A stretch of DNA of 64,000 nt from Onchocerca volvulus (GCA_000499405.2 HG738145.1:62001-126000); one strand, 5' to 3'. Shown: positions 28,401-38,997, numbered from the stretch's first letter. The notes: generated by a model from the sequence alone, not told the origin. Translations and numbers: made by a program.

Positions 28401-28706
28401 AAACGTTTCTTACGTGCTGGACGGAAGTAAGTTGTTTTACTTCGTAAATCTTGCTCTCAAAGACGTATATCTATAGACTGTCGTTTTTTTAATGAGATAT
28501 TTTGAATTTTGTTCAAAAATTATTTGTTTTAAAGAAATTACTTTTGAAATAGGTGAATAGGTAACATCAATGGAAGAACAACTCTCAAATTGATAATTGT
28601 TTTTCCATGCATTGTTTCGTTATAGGAATATTCCTCTGGTTAATATATGTAGTTTAATTCTTATTTCAGAACTGTTGCACAAGTTTTGGAAGAGAAGATG
28701 AAATGA
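13674..28706 (+). CDS. mel-28: MEL-28/ELYS nucleoporin (AHCTF1 family)
   Basis: ELYS/MEL-28 binds chromatin and seeds nuclear pore assembly after mitosis; in C. elegans it is also needed for kinetochore and envelope function. Exons, in phase: 13674-13764, 14160-14300, 14530-14645, 14923-15121, 15408-15476, 15788-15893, 16209-16313, 16579-16690, 16865-16959, 17219-17321, 17584-17721, ~17774-18046, 18507-18644, 18975-19131, 19758-19886, 20209-20389, 20730-20841, 21240-21338, 21506-21607, 22181-22304, 22507-22589, 22777-22909, 22995-23073, 23300-23443, 23529-23725, 23878-23944, 24059-24152, 24430-25165, 25475-25603, 25816-25881, 26147-26212, 26377-26430, 26549-27031, 27317-27370, 27542-27619, 27807-27860, 28028-28102, 28390-28426, 28670-28706. 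This gives 1751 residues, close to C. elegans MEL-28. Residues 1-425 match the N-terminal beta-propeller (ISKVV; PVYSFSCQEPMDDPR); the next ~500 match the ELYS helical domain (FLFHNGGLLP; YLLLD-like block); the tail is acidic, then Ser/Arg/Lys-rich. The TTGCAG just before the ATG suggests a trans-splice site. The exon near 17774 has an uncertain start. Confidence 0.92.
19349..19380. repeat. Perfect 32-bp palindrome next to TA run
   Basis: Positions 19349-19364 and 19365-19380 are exact reverse complements with no loop (arm AATACATTTGTTTATA). A (TA)n run of about 24 bases follows at 19387-19410. It is in a mel-28 intron. Confidence 0.9.
26638..27030 (+). repeat. Coding tandem repeat, 38-residue units in MEL-28
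   Basis: Three in-frame 114-bp units (26638-26751, 26752-26865, 26866-26979) and a partial fourth (26980-27030) encode protein residues about 1510-1640. Each unit starts SRETTP(R/K)RS(T/I)R(A/T)T, continues with a KSSPKTEKT-like block and ends in a basic patch (RRKRAKSK, QQKRPGNK, RKRRGSRR). The basic patches resemble loose AT-hook or DNA-binding stretches, though none carries a full GRP core. The repeats generate a long open frame on the opposite strand that is not a gene. Confidence 0.9.
27213..27269. repeat. Perfect 26-bp hairpin in mel-28 intron
   Basis: 27213-27238 and 27244-27269 are exact reverse complements separated by 5 bases. The arm contains TTCAATTATTCGGTTAAAA. It lies in the intron that follows the repeat-coding exon. 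Perfect arms suggest a recent insertion or an active foldback structure. Confidence 0.9.
28241..28293. repeat. Short direct repeat, 31-bp period
   Basis: GAATTAGCTTATCCATCAAC followed by TT occurs at 28241-28262 and 28272-28293, within a mel-28 intron. Confidence 0.85.
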
Positions 28707-29206
28707 ATTTTGAGACTATTCAATTTTTTATTTGTTTGAACTAAGCTTCAGACTGGTTTTTTACGGGCTGTTATGCTTATCTTGAGTGTACCGGTTTCAG
28801 AAACACTTATATATGTCATATACTACATTTGCTATAATTATGTAAAAGTTCAATTGACTCAGAGTTTCATCTTTAACATATGAAATTCAATCAGTTGATC
28901 GCTTTTAAATCATCATAAAAAATTTTTTCAAAATGATATATTGTGCAGAAATATTTTTACAAAATGAAAAAACTTTTAATTCAGATCAAATTTCGCTCAT
29001 ACAAATATTTTAAATGAATGGGGATATTTTCCGACCTAAATGTTGAATTTCTCTGTTATTTTATACATTGTCAATATTATCATTGTAAGAGCTTTTTGTT
29101 CTTAGAAATATTTTGAGGTTTTCAGGTTTTTTTAAAATCACTTCAGAATTATCACTTTTTAACCTTTTTCTTGAGATTTATTGAACCAATTGGTATCTTT
29201 TTAGAA

Positions 29207-29212
29207 AATAAA
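29207..29212 (+). terminator. Likely mel-28 poly(A) signal
   Basis: AATAAA about 500 bases after the mel-28 stop codon, followed by a T-rich stretch. Earlier variant signals cannot be excluded. Confidence 0.4.
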
Positions 29213-30837
29213 GTTTGTTTAATAAATTAATTTGGATATTGAAATAAATACTTCCATGCAGATTCTTTATAGCAAAATTGGAAATTCACTTGCAAAAATC
29301 TAACATATTTTTTGCTGCAATAATTCCATACTTCTACCAGAAATAAAATATATTCTGACGTGATTATTATAAAGAGTTCCGAAACTTTTGGAGCAAAAGA
29401 TTCTGAGTGTTCGAAAATATTGGCAATGTTCACTTTCAGAAATCATAAAAGACAATGGTTTGGTTGTAACATGTTTAAGTTGAAAAATTAAATTAGATTT
29501 AAAATCAATAGTTTTTTAAGCTAAATTCAAATAATTTCTTATCAATGATTCAAAGAATAAATATCAATTATTACCGATGAAATCATTCATTATCTACCTT
29601 TAGATCACTTTTTTTTTTTCACTTAACAATAAGAATTCGAGAAATAGGAAACATATCACATTATACCACATCTGTTATTTCATCAACATGTCACATCTGT
29701 TGACTCCTGTTAATTAACAGCTGTATTATCCGGAAATCTCTGGTTCTAACAATCTTAAGAATATCGCAAAAATAATTTATTATACCAAAACTGAATCATC
29801 CCATATTACTACTTATTTATATCAATTTTGCAGAAAAAACAAAAAGATACTACTGTTGAACTCCTGATTTATCATTCAATTTTTTAATTTTATAAACATG
29901 CCGGGAGGGTTTTTCTTAATGATCAGATTAATTTGAATTTAATCTCAAAAAAATTCTATAAAATAAATAATATTGTTATTTTTAATTCAATCATTCAATT
30001 AAAATATTCCATAAAAATTTTTCAATAAAAATTGAATTCAAATGCATTAATCAAAATGACTGATTGAAATTTAATTCGAATTTATTAAATATTGAGTGTG
30101 TTACTTGAATTAAGCAAAAATAGTTAATATTTAATGGATATGTGGATTTTTCTCGTCATTTCTTAAACCATTGTTTAGCCATATTGGATGGATAATTTGG
30201 ACAATAATAATGAATAATTTAATTTGGATAATTAGATTTTTAGATTAGTAATTTTATTTAAAAATTCTAATAATCTAATAAAATTTGGAATAATCTTTGT
30301 TTCGAAATGGCGTACATATGAAAACGCCTGATATTTTTAGCCATACTAATCAAATTGATGAATATTCATATTTCCAATAACTTATTTGAAAACATTTCGC
30401 AACGGCGAATTTAAGACTTTCCTACGTGCATTTCGAGAGCTAACGTGCATTTTTATCCAAAATGCACGATGAATATTTTGGCGCCAATCACGAATTTGGT
30501 TTTTTTACACGTTCAAAACACTAGCTATTGCGTAATTTCGCGCCAATGTGTCACATTGGATCTGAGAGAAGGGCACGTTTGAATTGGATATAAATGTCTG
30601 GATTCCCAGATAAAAGATTGATGTAGTTTTCCTCCGGGGTAAATCTCCAATTCTCCCGGGAAATACCGGTCTAATTGATTTACCATTGTCATAACTTCTT
30701 GTAAAAAGTATCATTTGTCCGAGATGATTTGTTCCATTTGTTACTTATTCCTCGTAAATGCCGGACAGAGATGACGAAATTGAGATATTTCCAGAAATGG
30801 GCATTTTAATGATTGCTTTATCTTCCAAACCATCATA

Positions 30838-31000
30838 AATCTTCCGATTATACTTATGATGCCATAATTCCGATTACTCTTTTCCAGTTACATTTAATCT
30901 ATTCTTCCGGTTACAAATTCCAACAAATTCAAAAAATCCATTCTTCTGTGACTTCCGGTTACGGATTCTGAAAAATCCATTCTTCTAGTTACACTTATAA
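30838..31000. repeat. Degenerate TTCCGGTTAC minisatellite
   Basis: The motif TTCCGGTTAC or a one- or two-base variant occurs at about 30842, 30869, 30883, 30904, 30954 and 30983. AAATCCATTCTTCT also recurs (about 30935 and 30974). Confidence 0.6.
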
Positions 31001-31503
31001 TGTCCGGATTTTTACTGTTATTTCTAAAATTCTTAAGAACAAAAAAAAAAAAAAAAAAAAGATCATGAAAACTTAAATTGCAATATCCAATTTGCTTGGA
31101 ATAGTATATAGGTAACTGTGGAAAACGTAGTATTAATTTCACAAAATTTGTTTTATATGATTGAGTTTCTTATTCAAGGTTAGCTGAGATCAAATAAAAC
31201 TAGGTCTGAATGAATAGTAACTGAGTGGATCTGAGTGAATAGATAAAGTTGGACTGAATTAGATCTATATGAAGCTAAAAAATGTTAAGACGTCAATCAA
31301 TAGGACTGCATAAGCTAGGATTTAAGCAGGAAAATACAATTAGTATTAGTAAAATAAAATAATAAAAGTAAAAAGTAATAAAATAGAGATTTTTCTCACT
31401 AAAAAGAAAAAGATCGGATTGATCTAGTAGTTTATAAGATATCATTTCAATCATTACATTTCAGCATTGTTATCGAAATAATATCTAAGCAATAAATCTT
31501 TAA

Positions 31504-34493
31504 ATGGCGGAGGAAAGAAATAGCGAAAATAATGTTCCGGAAATAGTGATTGACTACGATAATTCCAATATTCTTTATGAGGTATTGCCATTTTGGTTAA
31601 ATTGATTTTTCATCTCTCTAAAAAGTAATTTATTATTTTTTGGATGCAACATAAATTAGGCGATTAAAATTTTTTCTGAAGAGAAAGCTCTATTTCTTCG
31701 CTTTCATCTTCAGGATGATATGGATGTTGCCAGTGAAGTTGTCGTGGAAACATATTCCCACCAACAGCAGGAAAATTCGGTATATGCATGCGAAGTATCA
31801 ACTGTCCAGCCTTTGGTTTATGAGAGTTATGCTGTTCCGGATTACGGAGAGGATAATTCCATTGCTATCTTAGCTAATGTATTTCAGAATGCTCTCCCTG
31901 ATGAGCAGAGAGAAATGCTAGAAATTAAGAGTAATCCGGAAGGTAGCGGTATATTCACTACACATTCCGTCGAAATTAAGAGCGATGAAGTAACGGTCAC
32001 AACAAATTCACCACAAAATCGCACGGATCCTATAATCGACCAGAAATTCTTAAATGAAAAGAAGAATATTGCAATAACAAAAGAAATGTCACCGGATTTA
32101 CAAAGTGAACTTGATCCAGCTCCAATAGAAATCGATGGAGTTTGTCATCAAACTGAAATGATGAACGATGAGAAACCAGGAGGTGTATTATTTTTAAAAT
32201 TTTTAAGCAATATTTCAAATTCGATCTATAATTAATTATATGGAAAAAAAAAGCGAGTTGGATGAAAAGGGATAATTTGGATCACGTATGAATAAATTGA
32301 ATCGGTGAAAACATTTGCAAAACGATTTTTTCCACATAATCGTAATATTCCGTTTAATCCTGCTAGTTTTTTAAGGATTAGTGAGGGAAATAAGAAGCAA
32401 AAGAAATGACTGAATCCAGCCTGTAGAAAAAGTATTATTGTGCACCTAATTCATTAGTTTGGTAAATAAGTAATTTTTTTTTTTTTTTTTGATTAGAACC
32501 AAAAAAGCTGACTAACTGACTTTTTTTTTTTGCTTTTGATTTAATACCATACATCTAAAATTATCAGCATAATTTAATTATTTCTATTTTCATTTTTCTT
32601 AGACAAAATATTAAAGTTTTTTTTATTAATCACAATCCATTATCGTTGAAATCAATTAGGGAAATAGGCACTTGGGTTAAAAGATTATAAAAAATGAATT
32701 AGCTATATCATATTTTTTGTATAAATCAAAAAGAAAAAAAAAACTTCCAGATATTGTTGGAGACAGCAATGCTGTTCGCACCGATTTTAGTGATTCATTG
32801 CAGTCATTAGATAATGGCAAAGTTTATTAAAAATTTCCCAAATCGTTAGACTTGCCAGTTACTTGATACAAAAATTTTCCTCAATGATTGGGTTATACAT
32901 TACTGAGATTCAAAAATTTTTTGCCCACCAAAAAGCTACATTCTTAAGCTATTCTATTAAGTCGTTAGTTATCGAGAAGTTTGTCAAGAATTTATTGGTG
33001 TGAACTATTTTTTGAAACAAATACTGAAGCATCTTTTTTATGACTTGAGTGTCGGATTGTTAATCAAGGAGTTAAATTTCAGCTAGTGAAGGATTCAATT
33101 CAGCACATCATATGCTTACACGTTCTGCAGCTAAAGGTAATCGCAGAGTTTGCAAATTTTGCTTTTTATTACTTGAGTCAGACATGATTTTATTTTTTTT
33201 TTTTGTTGTTTATTTTGCTTTTAATTTGTGGCCGAGAAAACTTGGATTTCCAATACAGCGATTTCAAGCTGCATATCTACCGATCCCATATGACCCATTT
33301 TATTCTAGTTTTTGCATATTGTTTTAAATCCATAATTTATGGTTTGAATTTATCACATTCATATCATTTCGGTAGTCAGTAAGTGGACTTTTTGGCTATA
33401 GAACAGCAATGTCCTAAAAAGTGCATAATATTTTGAATGTATCATAATTTTATCTTGAATTCGTGCAAAAGAAACGTATTTTAAGAAGAATATCACTTTA
33501 GCTGCTAAATCAGCATCTCACTCCGCAGAAGAAGAGAAAACGCAAAAAAAACGGAAGGGAAGCAGAGCGAATTCAACATCGAGTGGTGATACATCAGCAC
33601 ACTCTCTTCGAGCTTCTTCGTCACCTAAAAGTAAGTTGAAGAAATTGAGGCTGCGTGATCTAATTTTTGCAGTTTTATGGATTTGTTAGAAATCTCATCT
33701 TATTCATCATTTTCATGATCTTTAGCTAGATCTTCCCTATAATAGAAATGTAAATATAATGCCGCAGAGTCCGAGTACAGATTTTATTTCTTTTCTCCAA
33801 CATTAAATATAATTTGAATTCCGGAATATATTTCTTGTCTTTCTTATCCATCTTGACAGTTTTTTGTATTTAATTTTTTTTTTAAAGTGAAATTTACTTA
33901 CTTATGTAAATATTGTTGAAATGGCCAATCAAATTTAAAATTAATTTGGAAAAGATAAGAAATAAAGACTTTGAAAAGAAATAAAATTGAGTGCTATTAT
34001 ATATGGAGTATATATATAAGTATGCTATATATTTTAGTTAAGTGGTAGTATATACGGAGGAAGAAAAGATGTAAAATACTTATTAGGAAAGTAGCAGTAG
34101 TTTTCCCGAAATTGAAAATGGTTAATTTTTCTCTATAGTATAATTACAAGTTTGAAGATTGATTATAATTACAAGTTTGAAGGTTGATTTTTTAATTACA
34201 AGATAATTGCAAGTTTGGAGATTGATTTTTTTCTTTTGAATTATCTGATTCAGAAATTTCTGACTGTAGAAATGCATCAAAGGATGATAGTAACTTTCAA
34301 GAATTTTTATTATTATAATTGGAAATTGGAAACGAAAGTTTACTCCGATTTCATTTTTAAGCATGTTTGGAAAATTATTGTCGTTCGGAAGATCAAGGAA
34401 TTTTTCCTCCTTTTAAGATTTTCGAAAACTTCTGACAGTTCTTCATATTTGAATTTATTTTCAGAGATGCCGAAGAAACCGAGATGTTCATAA
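31504..34493 (+). CDS. MEL-28 C-terminal tail paralogue (truncated tandem copy)
   Basis: Six exons, in phase, encode 274 residues: 31504-31581, 31714-32182, 32751-32816, 33083-33136, 33502-33630, 34465-34493. From the second exon on, order, phase and content follow the 3' part of mel-28 upstream. The acidic 469-bp exon matches mel-28 24430-25165 (both end in an (I)CH-x-x-EM block). The 66-bp exon matches 26147-26212, also 66 bp (AVRTDFSDSLQS against AIRIYSSDSFQS). The 54-bp exon matches 26377-26430, also 54 bp (HMLTRSAAK against RMLTRSATK). The next exon matches one basic repeat unit (KRKGSRANST against KRRGSRRNST), and the last matches 28390-28426 (MPKKPR against VPKKRF). The propeller and ELYS domains are absent. 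The intron after 32816 must start with GC. Being open throughout, with its own start and stop, it is probably a gene, perhaps a chromatin-binding competitor of MEL-28; that role is inference. Confidence 0.75.
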
Positions 34494-34608
34494 ACTACAC
34501 ACAAATAAGGTTATCTGATTCATCCTATCGAACTGTGTTTAAAACATCTTTATCTTTTTTTATATTCTAAATTTCAATTTTAATTTTCCTTTTTTTTCAA
34601 AAAATGAA

Positions 34609-34614
34609 AATAAA
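34609..34614 (+). terminator. Likely poly(A) signal of the MEL-28 tail paralogue
   Basis: AATAAA about 115 bases downstream of the stop codon at 34491-34493, in a suitable AT-rich setting. Confidence 0.45.
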
Positions 34615-34889
34615 TCGTTTTATCTGTGACGTCGAAAAAATTAGTATGCTTATCCTTTTTTGCCTTTGTTTTATTTTTAATCGTTTATCTTGTTTTGTTT
34701 TGTAATGATTTCATTGTCTTTGAGTACTGCGAGAAATATTTTAATCTGTAATCAGAGTTACCAATCTTTCATGTCATTTTATTACTTAAGTTGAATTTTT
34801 ATGCCTCTTTTTCAAATTGTTTTCTCTCAGACAATTTGTCTGAAGATTTAAAAGTAAAATAATCAAATAATTGCTCTGTTATTGAAACT

Positions 34890-35056
34890 ATGTTAGATCA
34901 TCCTAGAAGTACTGCAGAGAAGATTTCAGTAAGTCTTCAAAGCATAAGTAAGTTACTAAGAAAATGATAATCCAATCTAAGCTGTTTCTGAAGCTTTTCA
35001 TCATACTTAATACAGATAAAGTCCTGCAAGCAATGGCAAAATATCTTCCGGTTTAG
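34890..35056 (+). CDS. Possible two-exon micro-gene (32 residues)
   Basis: ATG at 34890 opens MLDHPRSTAEKISVSLQSI. A GTAAGT donor follows 34947, and a 68-base intron ends TACAG before 35016-35056, which adds NKVLQAMAKYLPV and a stop. A TCTCTCAG acceptor-like site lies about 60 bases upstream of the ATG, as expected for a trans-spliced leader site. The second half could form an amphipathic helix. I recognise no family, and a spurious or 3'UTR origin is quite possible. Confidence 0.25.
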
Positions 35057-35591
35057 CTTTTTAATGTTTTATTGAATTGTGGTTTCTCTGTATTTGTTGA
35101 ATTTTTCTTTTACTTCAATTTCCTGTAATGATAGTTCTTTCATGTCAAATAAAGTATCAAATAAAGTTTATGGTTACTCAGCATTCAGACTTCTTTAACC
35201 AATTTTTGGTAAAATCAGATTCCATTTGGTAGTTGGTTCACATGCTTTTTTTCCGGATTCGATTTCCAATCTAATACGTTGGTATTTGGAATAGAATTTT
35301 ATCAGCGTAACGGTTCATAATTTTCCGTATAAAAAATTTTCGTTATTTGTAATATGTATTCTTGTCCTGCGAAGAAGATTCTAAGCATATTACCAAATAA
35401 AAGCAACTTAAGAGAAATATGATGTATTATTGGCATTTCATTTTAAGGTTAAAGTTAGGCTTAAATTTATTTTAAAGAAGGCATGAAATGCTCATTCTTT
35501 CAGAAAAATTATTTGCTGCTGCAGAACAATATCTATTATTAAGATTATAATTTTTATTGAAAAAATTTTCAGATAATATATTGAAAGCAAT

Positions 35592-35919
35592 ATGCGCATT
35601 AAACTTTCAGAAAACGATTCAATCTGTAATCTAATTCATCGCTATGTGGCACATACGATGATGAATGACGATGGTAACAAATGCATGGTAAATTTTGGTT
35701 TATAAATAATGAATGAAACTTTTTGTCGGAACATTGAATGCCGACGATTAAATAGTCAAGACAATAGATCGAATGATAACATTTGGTATATAGGCGGAAT
35801 TATCAAATGAATATAGTTATTTCCTTTGTGCTTTTTTTTTTTATTTTTGCCTTTTTCCGGTCAATTTTGTAACAGTTGAATTGTTAATGAAAAGAAACGT
35901 TCCGATATGCTACCATTGA
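35592..35919 (+). CDS. Possible two-exon micro-gene (41 residues)
   Basis: An ATTTTCAG acceptor ends at about 35572, 19 bases before the ATG at 35592. Exon 35592-35673 reads MRIKLSENDSICNLIHRYVA and onward. With donor GTAACA after 35673 and acceptor GTAACAG before 35876, the frame continues to a stop at 35917-35919. A second donor (GTAAAT after the ATG codon near 35688) would give a different short end. Its base composition is more gene-like than the surroundings, but no family is recognised. Confidence 0.25.
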
Positions 35920-36289
35920 ATATGCCTTTGATGGATTCATTTTTGTTCCGATTTAAATAGGTAATTAAATGCTTTCGCTATTTTGAAAACAATACCTGCA
36001 TCAGTTCTTTTTGTATCTTCTACTAATATTGACATTACTATATAAAATGCGCGAATTGATTAATTAATAGAGAAAAGAGGATGAAAAAATGATAAATAGA
36101 TTTTTTTAAATCTAAAAATCAAATTTTAATTAATCATGAGAAAAATTTTACTGCAGTAATAACAATTAGTATTGTTCCACAAAATTTTTTAATTTATACG
36201 TTTTTATATTTAGCTAATTCAGATTTGCCAATCACTTTAATATAATGTTTATTTTGTTCGGACGTATCGGACGTTTTTGTTTCCAAATA

Positions 36290-36295
36290 TTTATT
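36290..36295 (-). terminator. Possible poly(A) signal of BH3-like gene
   Basis: AATAAA on the minus strand about 125 bases beyond the stop codon at 36421-36423. Confidence 0.35.
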
Positions 36296-36420
36296 TTCCA
36301 TAACAATTATTTAAATGTATCCTATATACAGGTGAAAATTATCACATTAAAACAAAATCACAATTTGGAATACAATGAAATTTAGTCCATATTTGAAAAT
36401 ACTGAATCAAAATCATGATA

Positions 36421-37088
36421 TTATTTCTTCGAAATATTTAAATTTCCAAAAAATTCCTTGTCGAATGCATCAGCAAGAGCAATTAACTTGGCAGCAATTT
36501 CTTTTGGAGTTGTGCTGTATTGATCTGAAATTTATTAAGAAGTTCTTCCGAAACATTTGTTGTGATGCAGATTAGGATCGCTATTTTTTAGATTGTTCAT
36601 GGAAGATTATTACAGTCAAAGTTCAATTCTTAATTAATTTATAATCAGAATCAAATAATAATAACGAAAAAATTGAGGAAATTTTGCTGAAATTATATAA
36701 TCAATTAGTTAATCATTAGAAAGAATGGAATTTATGCTTTATTTCAATTTTTATCAATAATAAAACTTGAAATTTTTTTTTTTCTATGACACTATCAAAT
36801 AATTTCATAATTAGAAATCATACCCTTAATTTGAATAATTGAATCTGCTACAGTTGTACATTTTTCCATTTCTTCTAAATTCATCGAAAATTTCTTACAA
36901 GTTTTTACTTTTCTCATTGAATTATTTTCATCATTTCCCTTAATTGAAGAATATTGAAGATAGCTTCTTGGTTCATTGTCATTTTTTCTTGATTCAAGAT
37001 TGTGACTTGATGAAGATTGTTTGCATCGAAAAAAATAATTATTGGGACTACCGTAACCACTATTTGATGATGGCTGATTGAACGACAT
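36421..37088 (-). CDS. Candidate BH3-only cell-death activator (EGL-1-like)
   Basis: Two exons, 37088-36824 and 36524-36421, joined in phase across a 299-base intron (GTATGA...TTTCAG), encode 122 residues. Residues 1-88 are Ser/Asn-rich with no predicted domain. Residues 97-114 read EIAAKLIALADAFDKEFF, an excellent BH3 pattern: I98, L102, L105, A106, the obligatory D107 and F109 in the right register. BH3-only proteins bind the groove of Bcl-2/CED-9 proteins; in C. elegans, EGL-1 frees CED-4 from CED-9 to start apoptosis, and its BH3 also has the E-I-x-x-K-L...D-x-F-D form. There are no other Bcl-2 homology regions and no membrane anchor. A TTTTTTAG acceptor about 25 bases upstream of the ATG suggests trans-splicing or a 5'UTR intron. 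CED-13-like or a chance amphipathic helix are the alternatives. Confidence 0.6.
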
Positions 37089-38769
37089 TTGATATATACA
37101 GAATATGTGAATCTAAAAAAGGAAAATTGATTCATTTCGTTATAAAATTTTATTTATTTATTTTATTTTCAATTCTCTCTTTTTTTTTTCAACAGAATAA
37201 TTTTCTTTTTTTACTCAATAAGAATTGAAATCGAAAAAAAATAGATATATGCAAATTAGTTTTAATGATAAAAAAAGTTAATTTAATTAATAAAAAAATT
37301 TTTTAGGTAAATATTTGACATATATTTATTTATATTTATATTTATGTATATGTATATTAAAATTTGATTGAAAATTTTCGAAAGTGCTCGAAATTGCAGG
37401 TAAAAAAAGAATTATTTCAGCTTACAAATTAATTTTACTAGTGAAATTTCGATAATAATAAGGAAAAGAATTATAAATTCTAATTTACCTTTTATAGATT
37501 TCAATCTTTGGTATAATTTAAGACGATTGTCCAACAACAACAACAGGTTATTTACTAGAATATTTTCACATATGGCTAAATTTTTACCATATTATTATTA
37601 TGGGCGGTTCAGTTTCGCGCAATTAGATTGTCATTGGGTCTAATCATAATTAATGAGCTAATTACATTGAACTTGTCTTTAATTGCCTGTAATTACTGAT
37701 GACAATAAGATTTTTTTTTTTTTTAGATAAAAATATAAATATAAGGAGAGAATTTGAGAAAAAGGAAATGAAAGAAGAAAAAATATAGGTGTTAAAGAGT
37801 TATAAACTTTCAATTTAATAAAATTAATTTTTGTGAGATTTTAATTTTTTTTTTAGAACGAAATTAATATTATATGTAAAATTTATATTAGGAAAGAAAT
37901 TAGTATAATATATATAATTTATTAAATGTATACAATTTAAAAATTTCAGTTTTTATTATAAATTTTGAAATTTAGAAGAAATTGCGACCATGAAATTTTT
38001 TTTTATTCACCTCATCTGAACATCGTAATTAACAACAGAAATGATGATAAAATGATCAAATCTCTGATACCGACTGAGTACTCCAAGCAATCTTCAATGT
38101 AATATAACAAACAAATGTAATCTTTTCAACATTATGCTGATTTTTCAAAAAATTCTACACGGATTTCCTTAATAATTTCCAAACAAAATTTGTTTCAACT
38201 TTCTTATGTTTGAACAAAATTTTGATAAATAAATCGATAAAAAAAAAAAAAAACTGGTACTTAGTACATGAAAATCAGAATCCTATATTTAATTCCCAAA
38301 ATTATTCCATAAATCTTAGCTATTACATTGTTTATCTGAACATTTAAAAAATTTTATTTATTTTTTAAATAATTTTTTAAATTAATTAATTCATGATTTT
38401 CATATGATGCAAAGAAGTTATTGTTGCTCTTTTACCCTCGACAATTTGACAAGTGGATTTGACCTTTCTTGTAAAGGTCATTCATGGTAAGACTTTTTTT
38501 TTTTGCAGGATATAAGTATGAAATGGTCATTATCTCGACAACATGTGCAACCAATAAACCTCATAGATCATATAGCTCATGAATCTTTTCTCAAACATTT
38601 TTCATAAGGAAAAACAGCTGTTGTCTCAATGGATAATCTGTCTTAAGATATCAAAATATGTTGGAGAATTTTAATTTAATTTTATTAATTTGTTTTTAAT
38701 TATCATTAAATTTGGTATTTAGCCGGTTTCTTTTTTTTTTTTTTTTTCAAATATCATTTCATTTTTTCT
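37089..38769. other. Spacer upstream of BH3-like gene
   Basis: No exon recognised. It includes the possible enhancer at 37590-37705, a CAACAACAACAACAGG run near 37530, and a somewhat GC-richer stretch at 38410-38640 of unknown origin that might belong to the neighbouring Wolbachia-derived block. Confidence 0.5.
37590..37705. promoter_or_regulatory. Possible enhancer: Sp1/E2F-like plus homeodomain site cluster
   Basis: About 500-620 bases upstream of the BH3-like gene start. GGGCGG (37602) is followed by TTTCGCGC (37613), an E2F-like site. Then come a series of TAAT-core homeodomain-type sites: AATTAG (37621), TAATCATAATTAATGAG (37641), CTAATTAC (37659), TTAATTG (37679) and TAATTACTGATGACA (37691). 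The G/C-rich head is unusual for this region. Function is inferred from site types only; TAAT cores are common by chance in AT-rich DNA. Confidence 0.35.
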
Positions 38770-38957
38770 TTTTTTTTTTTACGCTCTATAATTATTTTGG
38801 AAAGACTTGCATGCTTAAAAGATTTATTTATGTAACTACGAATAAACAAATTCTGGTGCAATTTTTCTTTATAATCTTTATTAGCATACCAAATGGTATC
38901 CCAGGTATTAGCATTTATCTTCAACCTTAATCCTATAGGATTAACCTTTTATCCCAT
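38770..38957 (-). pseudogene. rpsC: Wolbachia-derived rpsC (ribosomal protein S3) fragment
   Basis: Read on the minus strand from 38957, the frame starts MG, then a TAA stop where S3 has Gln, then KVNPIGLRLKINANTWDTIW and a further ~40 residues in frame to IIIERKK. MGQKVNP-IG-R is the hallmark S3 N-terminus, and this version is alpha-proteobacterial, not nematode cytosolic or mitochondrial. The frame dissolves into A-runs near 38775. The stop at codon 3, truncation and setting among nematode DNA show a decayed nuclear insertion. It follows rplV directly, as in the bacterial S10 operon. Confidence 0.85.
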
Positions 38958-38997
38958 ATTTTATATTTTCCTCATTAATTTTATATATTTTTACAAA

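Larger units (their letters stand above)
28707..31503. other. mel-28 3' region and spacer before its tail duplicate
   Basis: No convincing exon. From about 30300 to 30990 the sequence is less AT-rich than its surroundings and contains a degenerate TTCCG(G/A)TTAC repeat. A 69-codon minus-strand frame at 30505-30714 has no recognisable product. TTTCAG at about 31458-31463 may be the trans-splice or 5'UTR acceptor of the gene starting at 31504. Confidence 0.5.
34494..36420. other. Spacer between MEL-28 tail paralogue and BH3-like gene
   Basis: Apart from the two doubtful micro-genes (34890-35056, 35592-35919), nothing convincing was seen. On the minus strand, AATAAA at 36290-36295 may serve the gene that ends at 36421. 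Confidence 0.5.

Noticed and set aside
30505..30714. Minus-strand 69-codon frame in the spacer before the MEL-28 tail paralogue
   Set aside because: No recognisable family, no splice partners, and it sits in a repeat-bearing GC-richer patch.
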